From the NCBI GenBank assembly GCA_002495525.1, contig DAFS01000037.1, forward strand, positions 19,099 to 83,098: a stretch of DNA of 64,000 nucleotides. The letters run 5' to 3'. The notes below the pieces were generated by a model that saw only the letters and a list, made by a program, of their open reading frames with translations, ran no database searches and had not been told where the DNA came from. Positions 47,021-56,048 of this stretch are shown here, one piece after another. The stretch's first letter is position 1; every line of letters starts with the position of its first letter. This DNA is from Euryarchaeota archaeon UBA89. GTDB lineage: Archaea; Thermoplasmatota; Poseidoniia; Poseidoniales; Thalassarchaeaceae. The translations under genes were made by a program, and so were the position numbers.

Positions 47021-48352
47021 ATGGAAGATAACGGGAGTAAGAGTTCTCCAATGGGAATTTTATTTCTTGTAGTCCTAATTGATATGTTAGGATTCACAAT
47101 AGTTATCCCATTTCTAACATATTTTGTTCAAGACTTGGCTTCTGCTGAAGGAATTATGGATATTGGAAAGAGAGACTTGTGGGTCGGTGTTGTGATATCT
47201 TGTTATTCTCTAGCACAATTTATTTTCACTCCGATTCTTGGTTCACTTAGTGATAATTATGGTAGGCGTCCGATTATTATTCTTGGTTTGATTTCTAATT
47301 CAATATTTTTCATTGTGTTTGGTCTTTCACAGAGCCTTACAATGGCACTTGTCGCTCGTTTCTTGGCGGGTGCAGGTAATGGAAATATCGCAGTTGCAAG
47401 AGCCTATATCGGGGATATAAGTCAACCTAATGAAATATCTAGGAGAATGGGTCTGATAGGTGCTGCTTTTGGTTTAGGATTCATGATAGGCCCTTTTATT
47501 GGAGGTTTGTTGTCCGATCCTGCAACAAGTATCGGAGGTATTTTTGATACATCATTTTGGTCAAAATATCCTTATTTATTGCCATGTATATTTTCAAGTA
47601 TTCTTTCATTGATTTCTTTATTATTAGCAATAATTTGGCTTCCTGAGAGTCTACCTAAAAAATCTAGAAAAAATCAGTTAGAGTCTCCTTTGAAAGAACT
47701 CAGAAGTATTTCCGATAATCTAATCAATGTTTTGAAATTCCCTCAAATCTCTACTTTAATTTTTGCTAATTTCCTGTTTATGTTCGGATTTAGTATGATG
47801 CATGGTACTTTCATACTCTTTACGGCTATGGAAATTGAAAATGGCGGACTCGGATTTACAGAAATGCAAAATGGATGGGTTTTTGCTTTTATAGGTGTTA
47901 TTGGAGTAATTATTCAAGGTGGCCTTATTGGTAAATTAACTGATAGATTTAGTATGAAAAGTTTAATGATATTTGGAACTCTACTTTGTGGTTTAGGAAT
48001 TGCAAGTTTACCCTATGTTCCTCCAAATACTAGTTGGCTAATTTTCCTTGGAGCGGCAGCATTAGCTATTGGTAATGCACTGTTTTCTCCTACACAATCA
48101 TCAATGCTCACTTTCGCAACTACCGACTCAGGATATGAGCTGGGTGCAGTGATGGGCGCCCAAGAAGGATATAGTGCATTAGCTAGAATAATTGGACCCC
48201 TATTAGCGGCTTATATTTGGTCTGAGACAGTTGAAGGAATTGGTTTATGGACTTACCATACCTGTTTTAGAGTGGCAGGATTGATTTTTATCCTTGCTTT
48301 AATTCTGCAAATGAAGATTAAAGTCGATTCACAATTTAAAGGAAGTATGTAA
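47021..48352 (+). CDS. MFS transporter (TetA/DHA1-like)
   Basis: Twelve-helix major facilitator, 443 aa. The first half has the motifs FLVVLIDMLGFTIVIPFL, GSLSDNYGRRPIIILG (loop 2-3 motif A), RFLAGAGNGN and GLGFMIGPFIGG (motif C of drug/proton antiporters). The second half repeats this with GKLTDRFSMKSLM. ATG 47021 has GGTGG 4 nt upstream. Follows lon in the same direction by 41 bp. The substrate cannot be told; drug-type efflux is the family default. Confidence 0.85.
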   Translation: MEDNGSKSSPMGILFLVVLIDMLGFTIVIPFLTYFVQDLASAEGIMDIGKRDLWVGVVISCYSLAQFIFTPILGSLSDNYGRRPIIILGLISNSIFFIVFGLSQSLTMALVARFLAGAGNGNIAVARAYIGDISQPNEISRRMGLIGAAFGLGFMIGPFIGGLLSDPATSIGGIFDTSFWSKYPYLLPCIFSSILSLISLLLAIIWLPESLPKKSRKNQLESPLKELRSISDNLINVLKFPQISTLIFANFLFMFGFSMMHGTFILFTAMEIENGGLGFTEMQNGWVFAFIGVIGVIIQGGLIGKLTDRFSMKSLMIFGTLLCGLGIASLPYVPPNTSWLIFLGAAALAIGNALFSPTQSSMLTFATTDSGYELGAVMGAQEGYSALARIIGPLLAAYIWSETVEGIGLWTYHTCFRVAGLIFILALILQMKIKVDSQFKGSM

Positions 48353-48354
48353 AT

Positions 48355-49176
48355 ATGGTAATTCCAGCAGTAATAGCCCATGGAGGAGCTGGCCCGGGTC
48401 CCGCTCGTCAAGATAATCTTCAGGTTGCAATAAAGAAAGCTGCTGAAATTCTTATCGCAGGGGGAAGTGCATTAGATGCGGCAGTTCAGGCATGTGTAAT
48501 GTTAGAAAATGATCCAGTTTTCAATGCTGGAACCGGTAGTGTAATGCGAACAGATGGATCAGTATTGACAGATGCTTCAATACAGACAGGTGATGGTAAA
48601 ATAGGCTTTGTTATTGCTATGGAGAAAACTCCTAACCCGATTTTAGTTGCTGCAGATTTATTAGATGAAGAAATAAATGGCTTGACATCTGAAGGTGCTA
48701 GAATCTGGGCGGATAATAGAGGTCATACTAAGAAAAAAGTTATCGGAGTTTCTCCAAAGGGTCAAATTGGTGATTCAGAAAAGGAAATAACCGGAGATAC
48801 AGTTGGTGTGATTGCAAGAGATAGAACAGGCATGATTGTCGTCGCTACAAGTACAGGGGGTTGTAGTTTTAGACCGCCAGGGAGAGTTGGAGATGTACCA
48901 TTACCAGGGTCAGGATTTTGGGCAGAAGAAGGACTAGCAGTTGCAGCCACAGGAATAGGAGAGGCTATTACTAGAGCACTTCTAAGTAACAAGGTGTATG
49001 AAAAAATAAAGGATAAAACCTATTCTTTGGAAGAATCTATGAATTGGGGAATTAATACGCTGATATCACCTGAACATTCTGTTGGGCTAATTGCATTAGG
49101 TCCTTCTGGGCCGGGTTTAGGTGTTTCTAATACTGATATGCCATGGGCAACATGGGAACAAGAATCAACTGAATAA
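48355..49176 (+). CDS. Isoaspartyl peptidase / plant-type L-asparaginase
   Basis: N-terminal-nucleophile hydrolase, 273 aa, that self-cleaves to expose a Thr. The site is visible as EITGDTVGVIARD; other markers are IAHGGAGPGP, GGSALDAAVQACVMLENDPVFNAGTGS and GRVGDVPLPGSGFWA. It removes isoaspartyl residues from peptides or hydrolyses asparagine, so it fits a peptide-eating lifestyle. It starts 2 bp after the MFS stop and is probably cotranscribed. A different asparaginase family is present at 35090-36262. Confidence 0.9.
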   Translation: MVIPAVIAHGGAGPGPARQDNLQVAIKKAAEILIAGGSALDAAVQACVMLENDPVFNAGTGSVMRTDGSVLTDASIQTGDGKIGFVIAMEKTPNPILVAADLLDEEINGLTSEGARIWADNRGHTKKKVIGVSPKGQIGDSEKEITGDTVGVIARDRTGMIVVATSTGGCSFRPPGRVGDVPLPGSGFWAEEGLAVAATGIGEAITRALLSNKVYEKIKDKTYSLEESMNWGINTLISPEHSVGLIALGPSGPGLGVSNTDMPWATWEQESTE

Positions 49177-49235
49177 TCATACTAATCTAGGGATGCGCTT
49201 AAGGACATGTCATTTGTCGGCGGCTTGGTGGTAAT

Positions 49236-49511
49236 GTGTCAGACATCGAATCCCGCATCCAACAGATTGCATCTGTACTAAGTCAACTTGATGATTCACA
49301 AGTCCCTAGGAATATTCGCACAACTACAAAAGAATCAGTTGATAAGTGGCTTTTAAATAAAAATAAAGAAATGGACTTGAGACTTGGAATGACTGCATCA
49401 ATGCTTGATGACATCTTTAATGATCCAAATCTACCCCTTCACTTTGGTCCACTATGTCTTCAAATTCAGACAGCATTAGAAACTCTTCTTGCAGAAGCTC
49501 GTCGCAAATAA
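49236..49511 (+). CDS. UPF0147 family protein
   Basis: A 91-aa all-helical protein of a strictly archaeal family. Key blocks: DDSQVPRNIRTTTKE and SMLDDIFNDPNLPLHFGPLCLQIQTALE. It starts at GTG 49236 with GGTGG 4 nt upstream. Function unknown; the family is widely conserved in Euryarchaeota, so it serves as a lineage marker here. Confidence 0.88.
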   Translation: MSDIESRIQQIASVLSQLDDSQVPRNIRTTTKESVDKWLLNKNKEMDLRLGMTASMLDDIFNDPNLPLHFGPLCLQIQTALETLLAEARRK

Positions 49512-49567
49512 TTTCTGATTCAATTCAATCTAATATTCGTGATTAGATTTATTTTTAAGATAATCAA

Positions 49568-49723
49568 TCAGGTACTTCGACGTTCTGCGGCTTTAGGCCT
49601 TAGATTGGTGTAACCACACTTTCGACAAGCTCTAGGTTTACTTCCGCGATGAGTTGCAGAGCATTTCATGCATATCCATTTTTGGAGAAGACGTGCTTCT
49701 GCTACACTGTGACGTTGAGCCAT
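49568..49723 (-). CDS. rpl40e: Ribosomal protein L40e
   Basis: A 51-aa ORF (ATG 49723, TGA 49570-49568) matching archaeal L40e: a basic N-terminus ([15 protein letters not shown]), then a four-Cys zinc finger as CMKC and CRKC flanking an Arg/Lys loop, ending [12 protein letters not shown]. Large-subunit ribosomal protein, here a standalone gene as usual in archaea. It is divergent from purA and easy to miss because of its size. Confidence 0.95.
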   Translation of the reverse strand: MAQRHSVAEARLLQKWICMKCSATHRGSKPRACRKCGYTNLRPKAAERRST

Positions 49724-49827
49724 ACAGAGTCTCCGAAATGCCTACCCTTCATAATCGCTTTGCTAGGTATTCTAAGTTTTTTCAATCATTTTTTTCAAGA
49801 TTCTTGGACCGAACTATTCATTCGCCT

Positions 49828-49840
49828 TCGGCTAAGCCGA
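49828..49840. promoter_or_regulatory. Palindrome just before the purA start
   Basis: TCGGCT, one A and AGCCGA form a 6-bp inverted repeat ending 6 nt before the GTG start of purA. Candidate operator or leader hairpin, similar in placement to the repeats at sufC and the subtilase. Confidence 0.3.
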
Positions 49841-49846
49841 GACCTT

Positions 49847-51193
49847 GTGCCAGCGAATATTGTGTTAGGGGCCCAGTGGGGAGATGAAGGAAAAGGTAAG
49901 GCGATTGATCAACTAGCGCCCAACTCTACTTGGGCTGTTAGATTTCAAGGAGGAAACAATGCGGGGCATACAATAGTTTTAGGAGATACAACCTTGAAAC
50001 TGCATCAAATTCCTTCTGGTGTAACATCAATGGAATGTAACTTAGTGCTTGGAGATGGAATGGTCATAGATCCTTGGGTTCTCGAAGAAGAACTTGATAG
50101 ATGGTTTTCTCTGACAAAGGAAAGGCCAGAAGGTAAGCGTTTATTCATTAGTGAGAGAGCATCTGTTATCCTACCATTCCATAGGTTATATGATTCAGCT
50201 GACAAAGTAGTTGGAACCACAGGTAGAGGAATCGGACCCGCTTATCGCGATAGAATAGAAAGAGTAGGTATTCGTTTTTGTGACATTAATAATGTAATTG
50301 CAGATGGTAATAAAATATCTGAAATAGTTACTAGAATGAATAAGCAATTAGATTCAGTCAATGTCTCAGAAAGAATTACTTCTGAATCTTTAATGTCAGA
50401 CTTGAAATGGATACTAGAAAGATATTCGGATGCAATCAGGCCAACAGGATTAATGATTGATTCTGCACTACAAAATGGTGAAAGGATTCTCCTTGAAGGC
50501 GCTCAAGGAGCTATGTTAGACATAGATCAAGGCACGTATCCCTTCGTTACATCTTCAGTAACAAGTCGTGCTAATGCAACTCATGGCGCAGGAATTCATC
50601 CGGGCCATATTGAGCAATGTTTCGGTATAACAAAGGCATATACAACAAGAGTTGGAAATGGACCTTTCCCATCCGAATTATCTCTTGATAAAGGGCCTGG
50701 TCACCATATGGCGCAAGTAGGTCATGAATTTGGTACTACTACCGGCCGTCCAAGAAGGACTGGATGGTTAGATATGGTGGCTTTGAAAGATGCTCATAGG
50801 TTCAATGGATACACTGGATTAGTAGTCACGAAATTGGATGTATTGGGCGGGCTTGATGAAATTAAAATTTGTATCGGTTATGATTTTGACGGTAAGGTGA
50901 TAAAATATTTCCCAACAACTTCCGAAGAAGTAGCAAGATGCAGGCCGATTTATGAGACTCATGAAGGATTCCCTGCATTATCAGATGATGAATGGATTTC
51001 TATGGCAGATAGGTCACGTTCGGAAGGAATTGGTTACAATGCAATGCCAGAAAAGGTCAGACATATTGTAGAAAGAATAGAAGAATTGTCCGGAATTCCA
51101 GTTGTTAGTGTGGGGGTTGGTCCTGATAGAAAGGCATCAATTGCAAAGTTAGGAGGTCCATTCGATGTACCTGCTGAAGAGGCAACGTTCTAA
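49847..51193 (+). CDS. purA: Adenylosuccinate synthetase
   Basis: GTP-dependent first step from IMP to AMP. The GTP-binding loop is NIVLGAQWGDEGKGKAID right after the start, followed by GGNNAGHTI, the IMP-binding GTTGRGIGPAYRDR, LEGAQGAMLDIDQGTYPFVTSS and GTTTGRPRRTGWLD. GTG 49847 gives 448 aa and places the loop as in known PurA proteins. The frame remains open to 49649, but that stretch overlaps rpl40e on the other strand and is not PurA-like. Confidence 0.94.
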   Translation: MPANIVLGAQWGDEGKGKAIDQLAPNSTWAVRFQGGNNAGHTIVLGDTTLKLHQIPSGVTSMECNLVLGDGMVIDPWVLEEELDRWFSLTKERPEGKRLFISERASVILPFHRLYDSADKVVGTTGRGIGPAYRDRIERVGIRFCDINNVIADGNKISEIVTRMNKQLDSVNVSERITSESLMSDLKWILERYSDAIRPTGLMIDSALQNGERILLEGAQGAMLDIDQGTYPFVTSSVTSRANATHGAGIHPGHIEQCFGITKAYTTRVGNGPFPSELSLDKGPGHHMAQVGHEFGTTTGRPRRTGWLDMVALKDAHRFNGYTGLVVTKLDVLGGLDEIKICIGYDFDGKVIKYFPTTSEEVARCRPIYETHEGFPALSDDEWISMADRSRSEGIGYNAMPEKVRHIVERIEELSGIPVVSVGVGPDRKASIAKLGGPFDVPAEEATF

Positions 51194-51216
51194 TTCAGGT
51201 GTCTTTTCGAAGTGTC

Positions 51217-51504
51217 ATGGGATTCAAATCCAGGGCTAAGAAGAAACAAGAATTAGCTTCAGCGGCCAAAGGTCCATCCAAAAAAGAGAAAGAAGAATAT
51301 TCCGGCGAAATTCGTTGTGATGTCGCAGGATGTGGAAAATGGGCAGATAAGAAAATAGGTGGTCGTAAATTAGCATTCGACAGAGCCGCTGATGTTTGGG
51401 GCGAAGAAGGCCTTCTAGGAAATTCTAGGAGAGTCACTCTTTGTAAGTCATGTTATCGAGAGTGGAAGAAGGCGAAGAAAGACGACCCTAATGAATGGGG
51501 TTAA
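51217..51504 (+). CDS. Small conserved protein with two CxxxC/CxxC metal-site pairs
   Basis: A 95-aa basic protein. A Lys-rich helical start is followed by RCDVAGCGKWADKKIGG and, 30 residues later, TLCKSCYREW; the four Cys (plus DRAADVWG between) suggest one zinc site. ATG 51217 is used; GTG 51199 would add six residues. It begins 23 bp after purA in the same direction. I do not recognise the family; a nucleic-acid or ribosome-linked role is only a guess from charge and size. Confidence 0.65.
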   Translation: MGFKSRAKKKQELASAAKGPSKKEKEEYSGEIRCDVAGCGKWADKKIGGRKLAFDRAADVWGEEGLLGNSRRVTLCKSCYREWKKAKKDDPNEWG

Positions 51505-51559
51505 ACTTCTAGTGTTTCTTTTAGTAATGATAAAATGCATTATCTAGTAGCGCCGTAAT

Positions 51560-53176
51560 ATGAACCATCCTGTTAACGAACCTATCCTTGGTTATTCTCC
51601 GGGTAGCAAAGAGAGAATTGAAATTAAAGCAGAACTTGATAGGCAAATGAGTGAAGTAATAGAAATTCCTTGCATCATAAATGGTAAAGAAGTATTTACA
51701 GGAAATATTGCAACTCAGGTAATCCCTCACAACCATAGTCACATTATTGCAAGAGTCCACATGGCTGGTAAAGATGAGATGGAAAATGCTTGCAAGGCAG
51801 CAGTTAATGCACAGCAGAATTGGATAGATATCGGTTTAGAATCTAGGTGTGAAATTTTTGAAAAGTGCGCTGATTTGCTAGCGGGAGAATGGAGGATGAG
51901 AGTAAATGCCTCTACTATGCTTAATCAATCAAAAACAGTTTTCCAGGCAGAAATAGATTCTGCTTGTGAATTAATTGATTTTTGGCGTTTCAATTGCTTC
52001 TATGCAAGAAATTTCCACGATGATTTCCAACCATTAGTATCTCCACCTGGAGTAAAAAATTCTACTGAGATTCGTCCCTTGGAAGGTTTCGTTCTTTCAA
52101 TAACTCCATTCAATTTCACAAGTATTGCTGCCAATCTCCCTAGTGCACCTGCAATTGTTGGTTGTACATCTGTTTGGAAACCAAGTAGAAATTCGTACTT
52201 GTCTAACTATGTTCTTATGCAGTTAATGATGGAAGCCGGATTGCCAGATGGCGTAATAAATTTCTTGCCAGGTTCTGGTGCAGAAATAACAGAGGTTGCT
52301 CTTGCAAATCCTGACTTTGCTGGTTTACATTTCACTGGCTCAACTGCAACTTTCCAAGGTCTATGGCAGGAAATTGGTATAGCTTTACCCAATCTCCGTT
52401 CATATCCTCGAATTGTTGGTGAAACAGGCGGTAAAGACTTTGTTGTGGCTCATCCTAATTGTAATGAGCGTGGTTTGTTAGTTGCATTATTAAGAGGTTC
52501 ATTTGAGTTCCAAGGACAGAAGTGTTCTGCAGCTAGTAGAGCATATGTACCTCAATCAGTTTGGTCATCAATTAGTGATGAATTATGTGATGAGATTAGG
52601 AAAATAAAGATGGGAGATGCTAAAGATTTCACTAATTTTATGACTGCTGTAATTGATCAAAGATCTTTCGACAAGATTACTGGTTATATTGATAGGGCTA
52701 AGGAAGACAAATCATGTGAGGTAATTGTTGGGGGTAATTATGATGATTCAATAGGATGGTTCATTGAACCAACAATTATCGTTACATCAAATCCTAAGTC
52801 AGAGACAATGATAGATGAGATATTTGGCCCTGTACTAACCGTCTATGTATATGATGACGATAAGTTCGATGAAGTACTAACTCTATGTGATGAATCTTCT
52901 CCATATGCTCTTACTGGGTCAATCTTCGCCAATGATGAATCTGATGTACAGAAAGCATTCAATGCTCTTAGATTTACAGCAGGAAATTTCTACATCAATG
53001 ATAAACCAACAGGTGCTGTAGTCGCTCAACAACCATTCGGTGGCGCTAGAGCTAGTGGTACCAATGATAAAGCAGGTGGACCATTGAACTTGTTAAGATG
53101 GATAAGTCCTCGTTCAGTTAAAAGAACATTCGAACCCCCCCAAGATTGGGATTATCAATTCATGCAATCTGAATAA
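51560..53176 (+). CDS. 1-pyrroline-5-carboxylate dehydrogenase
   Basis: ALDH superfamily, 538 aa, the P5CDH length. Distinctive features: the N-terminal NEPILGYSPGSKER stretch, ITPFNFTSIAANLPSAPA, VWKPSRNSYLSN, GLHFTGSTATFQGLW, VGETGGKDFV with the catalytic Glu, and FQGQKCSAASRAYVP with the nucleophilic Cys. It turns glutamate semialdehyde into glutamate in proline and arginine breakdown. No proline dehydrogenase gene is in the window. The gene stands alone, before the thiamine riboswitch. Confidence 0.92.
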   Translation: MNHPVNEPILGYSPGSKERIEIKAELDRQMSEVIEIPCIINGKEVFTGNIATQVIPHNHSHIIARVHMAGKDEMENACKAAVNAQQNWIDIGLESRCEIFEKCADLLAGEWRMRVNASTMLNQSKTVFQAEIDSACELIDFWRFNCFYARNFHDDFQPLVSPPGVKNSTEIRPLEGFVLSITPFNFTSIAANLPSAPAIVGCTSVWKPSRNSYLSNYVLMQLMMEAGLPDGVINFLPGSGAEITEVALANPDFAGLHFTGSTATFQGLWQEIGIALPNLRSYPRIVGETGGKDFVVAHPNCNERGLLVALLRGSFEFQGQKCSAASRAYVPQSVWSSISDELCDEIRKIKMGDAKDFTNFMTAVIDQRSFDKITGYIDRAKEDKSCEVIVGGNYDDSIGWFIEPTIIVTSNPKSETMIDEIFGPVLTVYVYDDDKFDEVLTLCDESSPYALTGSIFANDESDVQKAFNALRFTAGNFYINDKPTGAVVAQQPFGGARASGTNDKAGGPLNLLRWISPRSVKRTFEPPQDWDYQFMQSE

Positions 53177-53207
53177 GTCGGCAATATATTCAATAGCCTA
53201 ATCTCAG

Positions 53208-53287
53208 TCCTCTACTTGGGGAGCATCTGCTGAGAGGTTACGTAAGTAACGACCCTTGGACCTGATCTGGGTAATGCCAGCGGAGGA
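53208..53287 (+). ncRNA. TPP riboswitch (THI element)
   Basis: The core is intact: a GGGGAGC start (53218-53224), CTGAGA (53230-53235), GACCC (53251-53255), CCTGATCTGGGTAATGCCAGCG (53261-53282 in two adjoining pieces). P1 can pair TCCTCT (53208-53213) with GGAGGA (53282-53287). That same GGAGGA is the Shine-Dalgarno sequence of thiB, 7 nt before its ATG at 53295. TPP binding would hold P1 closed and block translation, so control is most likely translational. It sits directly before a thiamine transporter operon, as expected. Confidence 0.93.
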
Positions 53288-53294
53288 AAAAAAT

Positions 53295-54380
53295 ATGTAC
53301 AATAAAAAAGCAATAACAATATGCCTAATAATGATATGTTCTTTACTAACTGGATGTATAGAAGATAGAGACTCATCTGAGGATGATAAGAACTTAAGCA
53401 TCGTATCTTATGATGCATTTGGAGTTTCACAAGAACTCCTTGATCAATTTACGAACGAAACCGGAATTAGTGTCGAGATTACTAGAGCCGGAGATGCCGG
53501 TGGTGTACTATCTACAGCTATTCAAACCAAAGACTCAGGTCTTTTCGATTTAGCAATAGGAGTTGACAATTCTTATCTCGGTACTGCTTTAGCCGCAGAA
53601 ATTTTTCAACCTTTAGAGACCGATCGAACGATTTTTTCCTCACGTGCTTTAAGCTCTTATGACGGTAATCTGGCTATCCCATTCGATATCGGTAGTGTGT
53701 GTATAAATTATGACTCAAATTATGTTGATGGTGAGAATATTACTATTCCGACATCTTTATGGAATTTCACAGAGCCAGCATGGGAAGGGAAATTTGCAGT
53801 TCAAAATCCACGGACAAGTAGTCCCGGTCGTGCCTTTTTCATAGCAACTGTTGATTATTTTTCTAAGGACGAATATAATCAAACAAACTATGAAGATTGG
53901 TGGGAGTCTATGAATTCAAATGATGTGATAGTAACTGATGGATGGACAACATCCTATGAAACTCATTATTCTGGGGGGTATGGTCAATGGAGTGACGGTT
54001 TCATTGGCGATGCACACGCAGTAGTTTCTTACTGCCATTCTCCGGGAGTAGAAGCTTACTATGGGGGGAATTGGACCACTTCCGTAGCATTGAATATTGA
54101 GGGTGCATCTTTTTCACAAATAGAATATGTATCCTTTTTATCTGGTTCTGAAAAGTCCTCATCTGCAAATATCTTTGTTAACTGGTTAGTCTCTGAAGAA
54201 ATTAATTCTCAGATGTCAACTATTAACTGGATGTATCCTGCAATTGAAGGTGGAGACATCATAGAAGATTCAGGCTATCGTTGGCATTCTGTAGTTCCTA
54301 CAGATTGTGATATAGAAATTTCTGAGATAGACTCGAATATTTCTCTATGGCTTGATGAATGGGATACCGCAATGGCTTGA
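53295..54380 (+). CDS. thiB: Thiamine ABC transporter, substrate-binding lipoprotein
   Basis: A 361-aa extracellular binding protein. The signal sequence ends in a lipobox-like LLTGC, after which an acidic linker leads to the ThiB/TbpA fold: SIVSYDAFGVSQELLDQFTNETG, AGDAGGVLSTAI, DLAIGVDNSYLGTAL, IPFDIGSVCINYDS and PGRAFFIATVDYF. Both the riboswitch and the adjacent permease and ATPase support thiamine (or a phosphate ester) as ligand. ATG 53295; the frame also opens within the riboswitch at 53256, which is not used. Confidence 0.9.
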   Translation: MYNKKAITICLIMICSLLTGCIEDRDSSEDDKNLSIVSYDAFGVSQELLDQFTNETGISVEITRAGDAGGVLSTAIQTKDSGLFDLAIGVDNSYLGTALAAEIFQPLETDRTIFSSRALSSYDGNLAIPFDIGSVCINYDSNYVDGENITIPTSLWNFTEPAWEGKFAVQNPRTSSPGRAFFIATVDYFSKDEYNQTNYEDWWESMNSNDVIVTDGWTTSYETHYSGGYGQWSDGFIGDAHAVVSYCHSPGVEAYYGGNWTTSVALNIEGASFSQIEYVSFLSGSEKSSSANIFVNWLVSEEINSQMSTINWMYPAIEGGDIIEDSGYRWHSVVPTDCDIEISEIDSNISLWLDEWDTAMA

Positions 54381-54389
54381 GACGTTTTT

Positions 54390-56048
54390 ATGAAAATCCG
54401 TTATCTAATAATAACTTCATGGGTTGTTTTAGTAATTTTACCCTTATTACTCGCCTGGAATCAACTTGACTCTGTTGCTGAAAGAAATATTTTCGAGACT
54501 ATCCTAGATTTTAATAATAAATTTCAGACAAAAGACTCTATTTCTTTTACATTCCTAGTTGCCTTTCTATCTACAATATTGACGATAATTATTGGTTTAC
54601 CCTTGGCTTGGAATCTTGGTAGATATAACTGGCCATATCATAATCTTCTAAGAAGTATTTTCACGGTCCCTTTTGTAATGCCATCGATTCTGGTTGCAAT
54701 GGGTTTCTTAGCACTGTTAGATTGGATTAGTATTCTAATTGGGCATAACCATTCTAATGAAACACGTTTTTACACCCTTCTCCTAGCTCATGCTTGGTTT
54801 AATTTGGCCCTTTTGATAAGGTTCTGTGAACCTCTTCTTTCAACAATTGATTCGTCTTATGAAGAGGCATGTAGGTTGTTACCTTCTGGTAAGACGAAAA
54901 TTAGTAGGCTTAGAAATTTCTGGATCCCTTTGATGTGGCCCAATATTGCTGCCTCTTCAGCCCTAGTATTCGTTTTTTCTTTTACGTCATTTGCTCTAGT
55001 TAAATTCATTACTCCCTCAGAAAGAAATTTAGAAGTTGTAATGGCAAATCAGTCCGAGTGGGCAGGTCTGCCAATACCTTCACTGAGTCGTGCACCATCT
55101 GAGATAGTTCTCGCATCATCTACAATTCAATTGATAACGATAATTCTGGCATTATTAGTCTCGTCATGGTTACAATCCCGGTCGTTAGGACATCATCTTT
55201 CTTCTCTTAAAGATGGAAGAATTTCTGTTTCATTCAAATCAGCACGTGGAATATATCTTATTTTAATGATAATTTTCATTATATCTCCAATGCTTTCTCT
55301 TATCTCTTCCTCATTTATGGTTAGAGAAAATGATTCGATGATTTTTTCTTTACAAGGTTGGGAATCAGCCTTTGGAGGTAGTCATTCTCCCACAAATGCC
55401 TACCAATCTCTCAAATCTTCAGTCGGGTATGCTATTATGACTATTATGCTATCACTTCCTATAGGTTTCCTACTTGCAGATACTATATTCAACCTAGAAA
55501 AAACAAATCCTAAATCTGCGACAATTTTAGATGTTCTTGTAATGCTACCTTTAGCATTATCTGCCGTCATGGTCGGTCTTGGTGTTTTACTCGGATTAAT
55601 GCGTACAGAGCCTGAAATTGCTCGAAGTTGGTGGATTCCTCTTTATGGACATTTGATGTTAACAACTCCTTTCGTAGTCAGAGTACTTTTACCGGCTATG
55701 AGAAATCTCAACCCCCATCTAGAAGAAGCGGCAGCATTGCTTGGCGCAAATTATCTAAAACGATTATTTTTCATACGCTTATCCCTGTTAAAACCTTCAA
55801 TTATAGTTGCCTCTAGTCTAGTATTTGCAATTTCATTGGGTGAATTTGGTGCATCTTGGGTGGTTTTGAGATTTACTGAATACACTACACTTCCTGTGAT
55901 GATTGGTGATTTACTCAGTCGTCCCGGATACGACCCTATATTGAGACCCGCTGCGAATGCTGCGGGAACAATTTTGTTATTGATTACATTAGTTTTATTC
56001 ATTAGTGTAGAGCGATTCAGACCAATTGGAAGTGGAGGTGAGTTTTGA
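54390..56048 (+). CDS. thiP: Thiamine ABC transporter, permease
   Basis: A 552-aa protein with about twelve helices in two halves, each with an ABC-permease EAA loop: YEEACRLLPSGKTKISRLRNFWIPLMWP in the first half and LEEAAALLGANYLKRLFFIRLSLLKP in the second. The duplicated permease layout matches ThiP. Starts 9 bp after thiB and ends in TGA overlapping the thiQ ATG by one base, so translation of the two is coupled. Confidence 0.9.
   Translation: MKIRYLIITSWVVLVILPLLLAWNQLDSVAERNIFETILDFNNKFQTKDSISFTFLVAFLSTILTIIIGLPLAWNLGRYNWPYHNLLRSIFTVPFVMPSILVAMGFLALLDWISILIGHNHSNETRFYTLLLAHAWFNLALLIRFCEPLLSTIDSSYEEACRLLPSGKTKISRLRNFWIPLMWPNIAASSALVFVFSFTSFALVKFITPSERNLEVVMANQSEWAGLPIPSLSRAPSEIVLASSTIQLITIILALLVSSWLQSRSLGHHLSSLKDGRISVSFKSARGIYLILMIIFIISPMLSLISSSFMVRENDSMIFSLQGWESAFGGSHSPTNAYQSLKSSVGYAIMTIMLSLPIGFLLADTIFNLEKTNPKSATILDVLVMLPLALSAVMVGLGVLLGLMRTEPEIARSWWIPLYGHLMLTTPFVVRVLLPAMRNLNPHLEEAAALLGANYLKRLFFIRLSLLKPSIIVASSLVFAISLGEFGASWVVLRFTEYTTLPVMIGDLLSRPGYDPILRPAANAAGTILLLITLVLFISVERFRPIGSGGEF

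Noticed and set aside
49649..49846. 66-residue N-terminal extension of PurA
   Set aside because: It overlaps rpl40e on the other strand and PurA proteins start just before the GTP loop; GTG 49847 fits.
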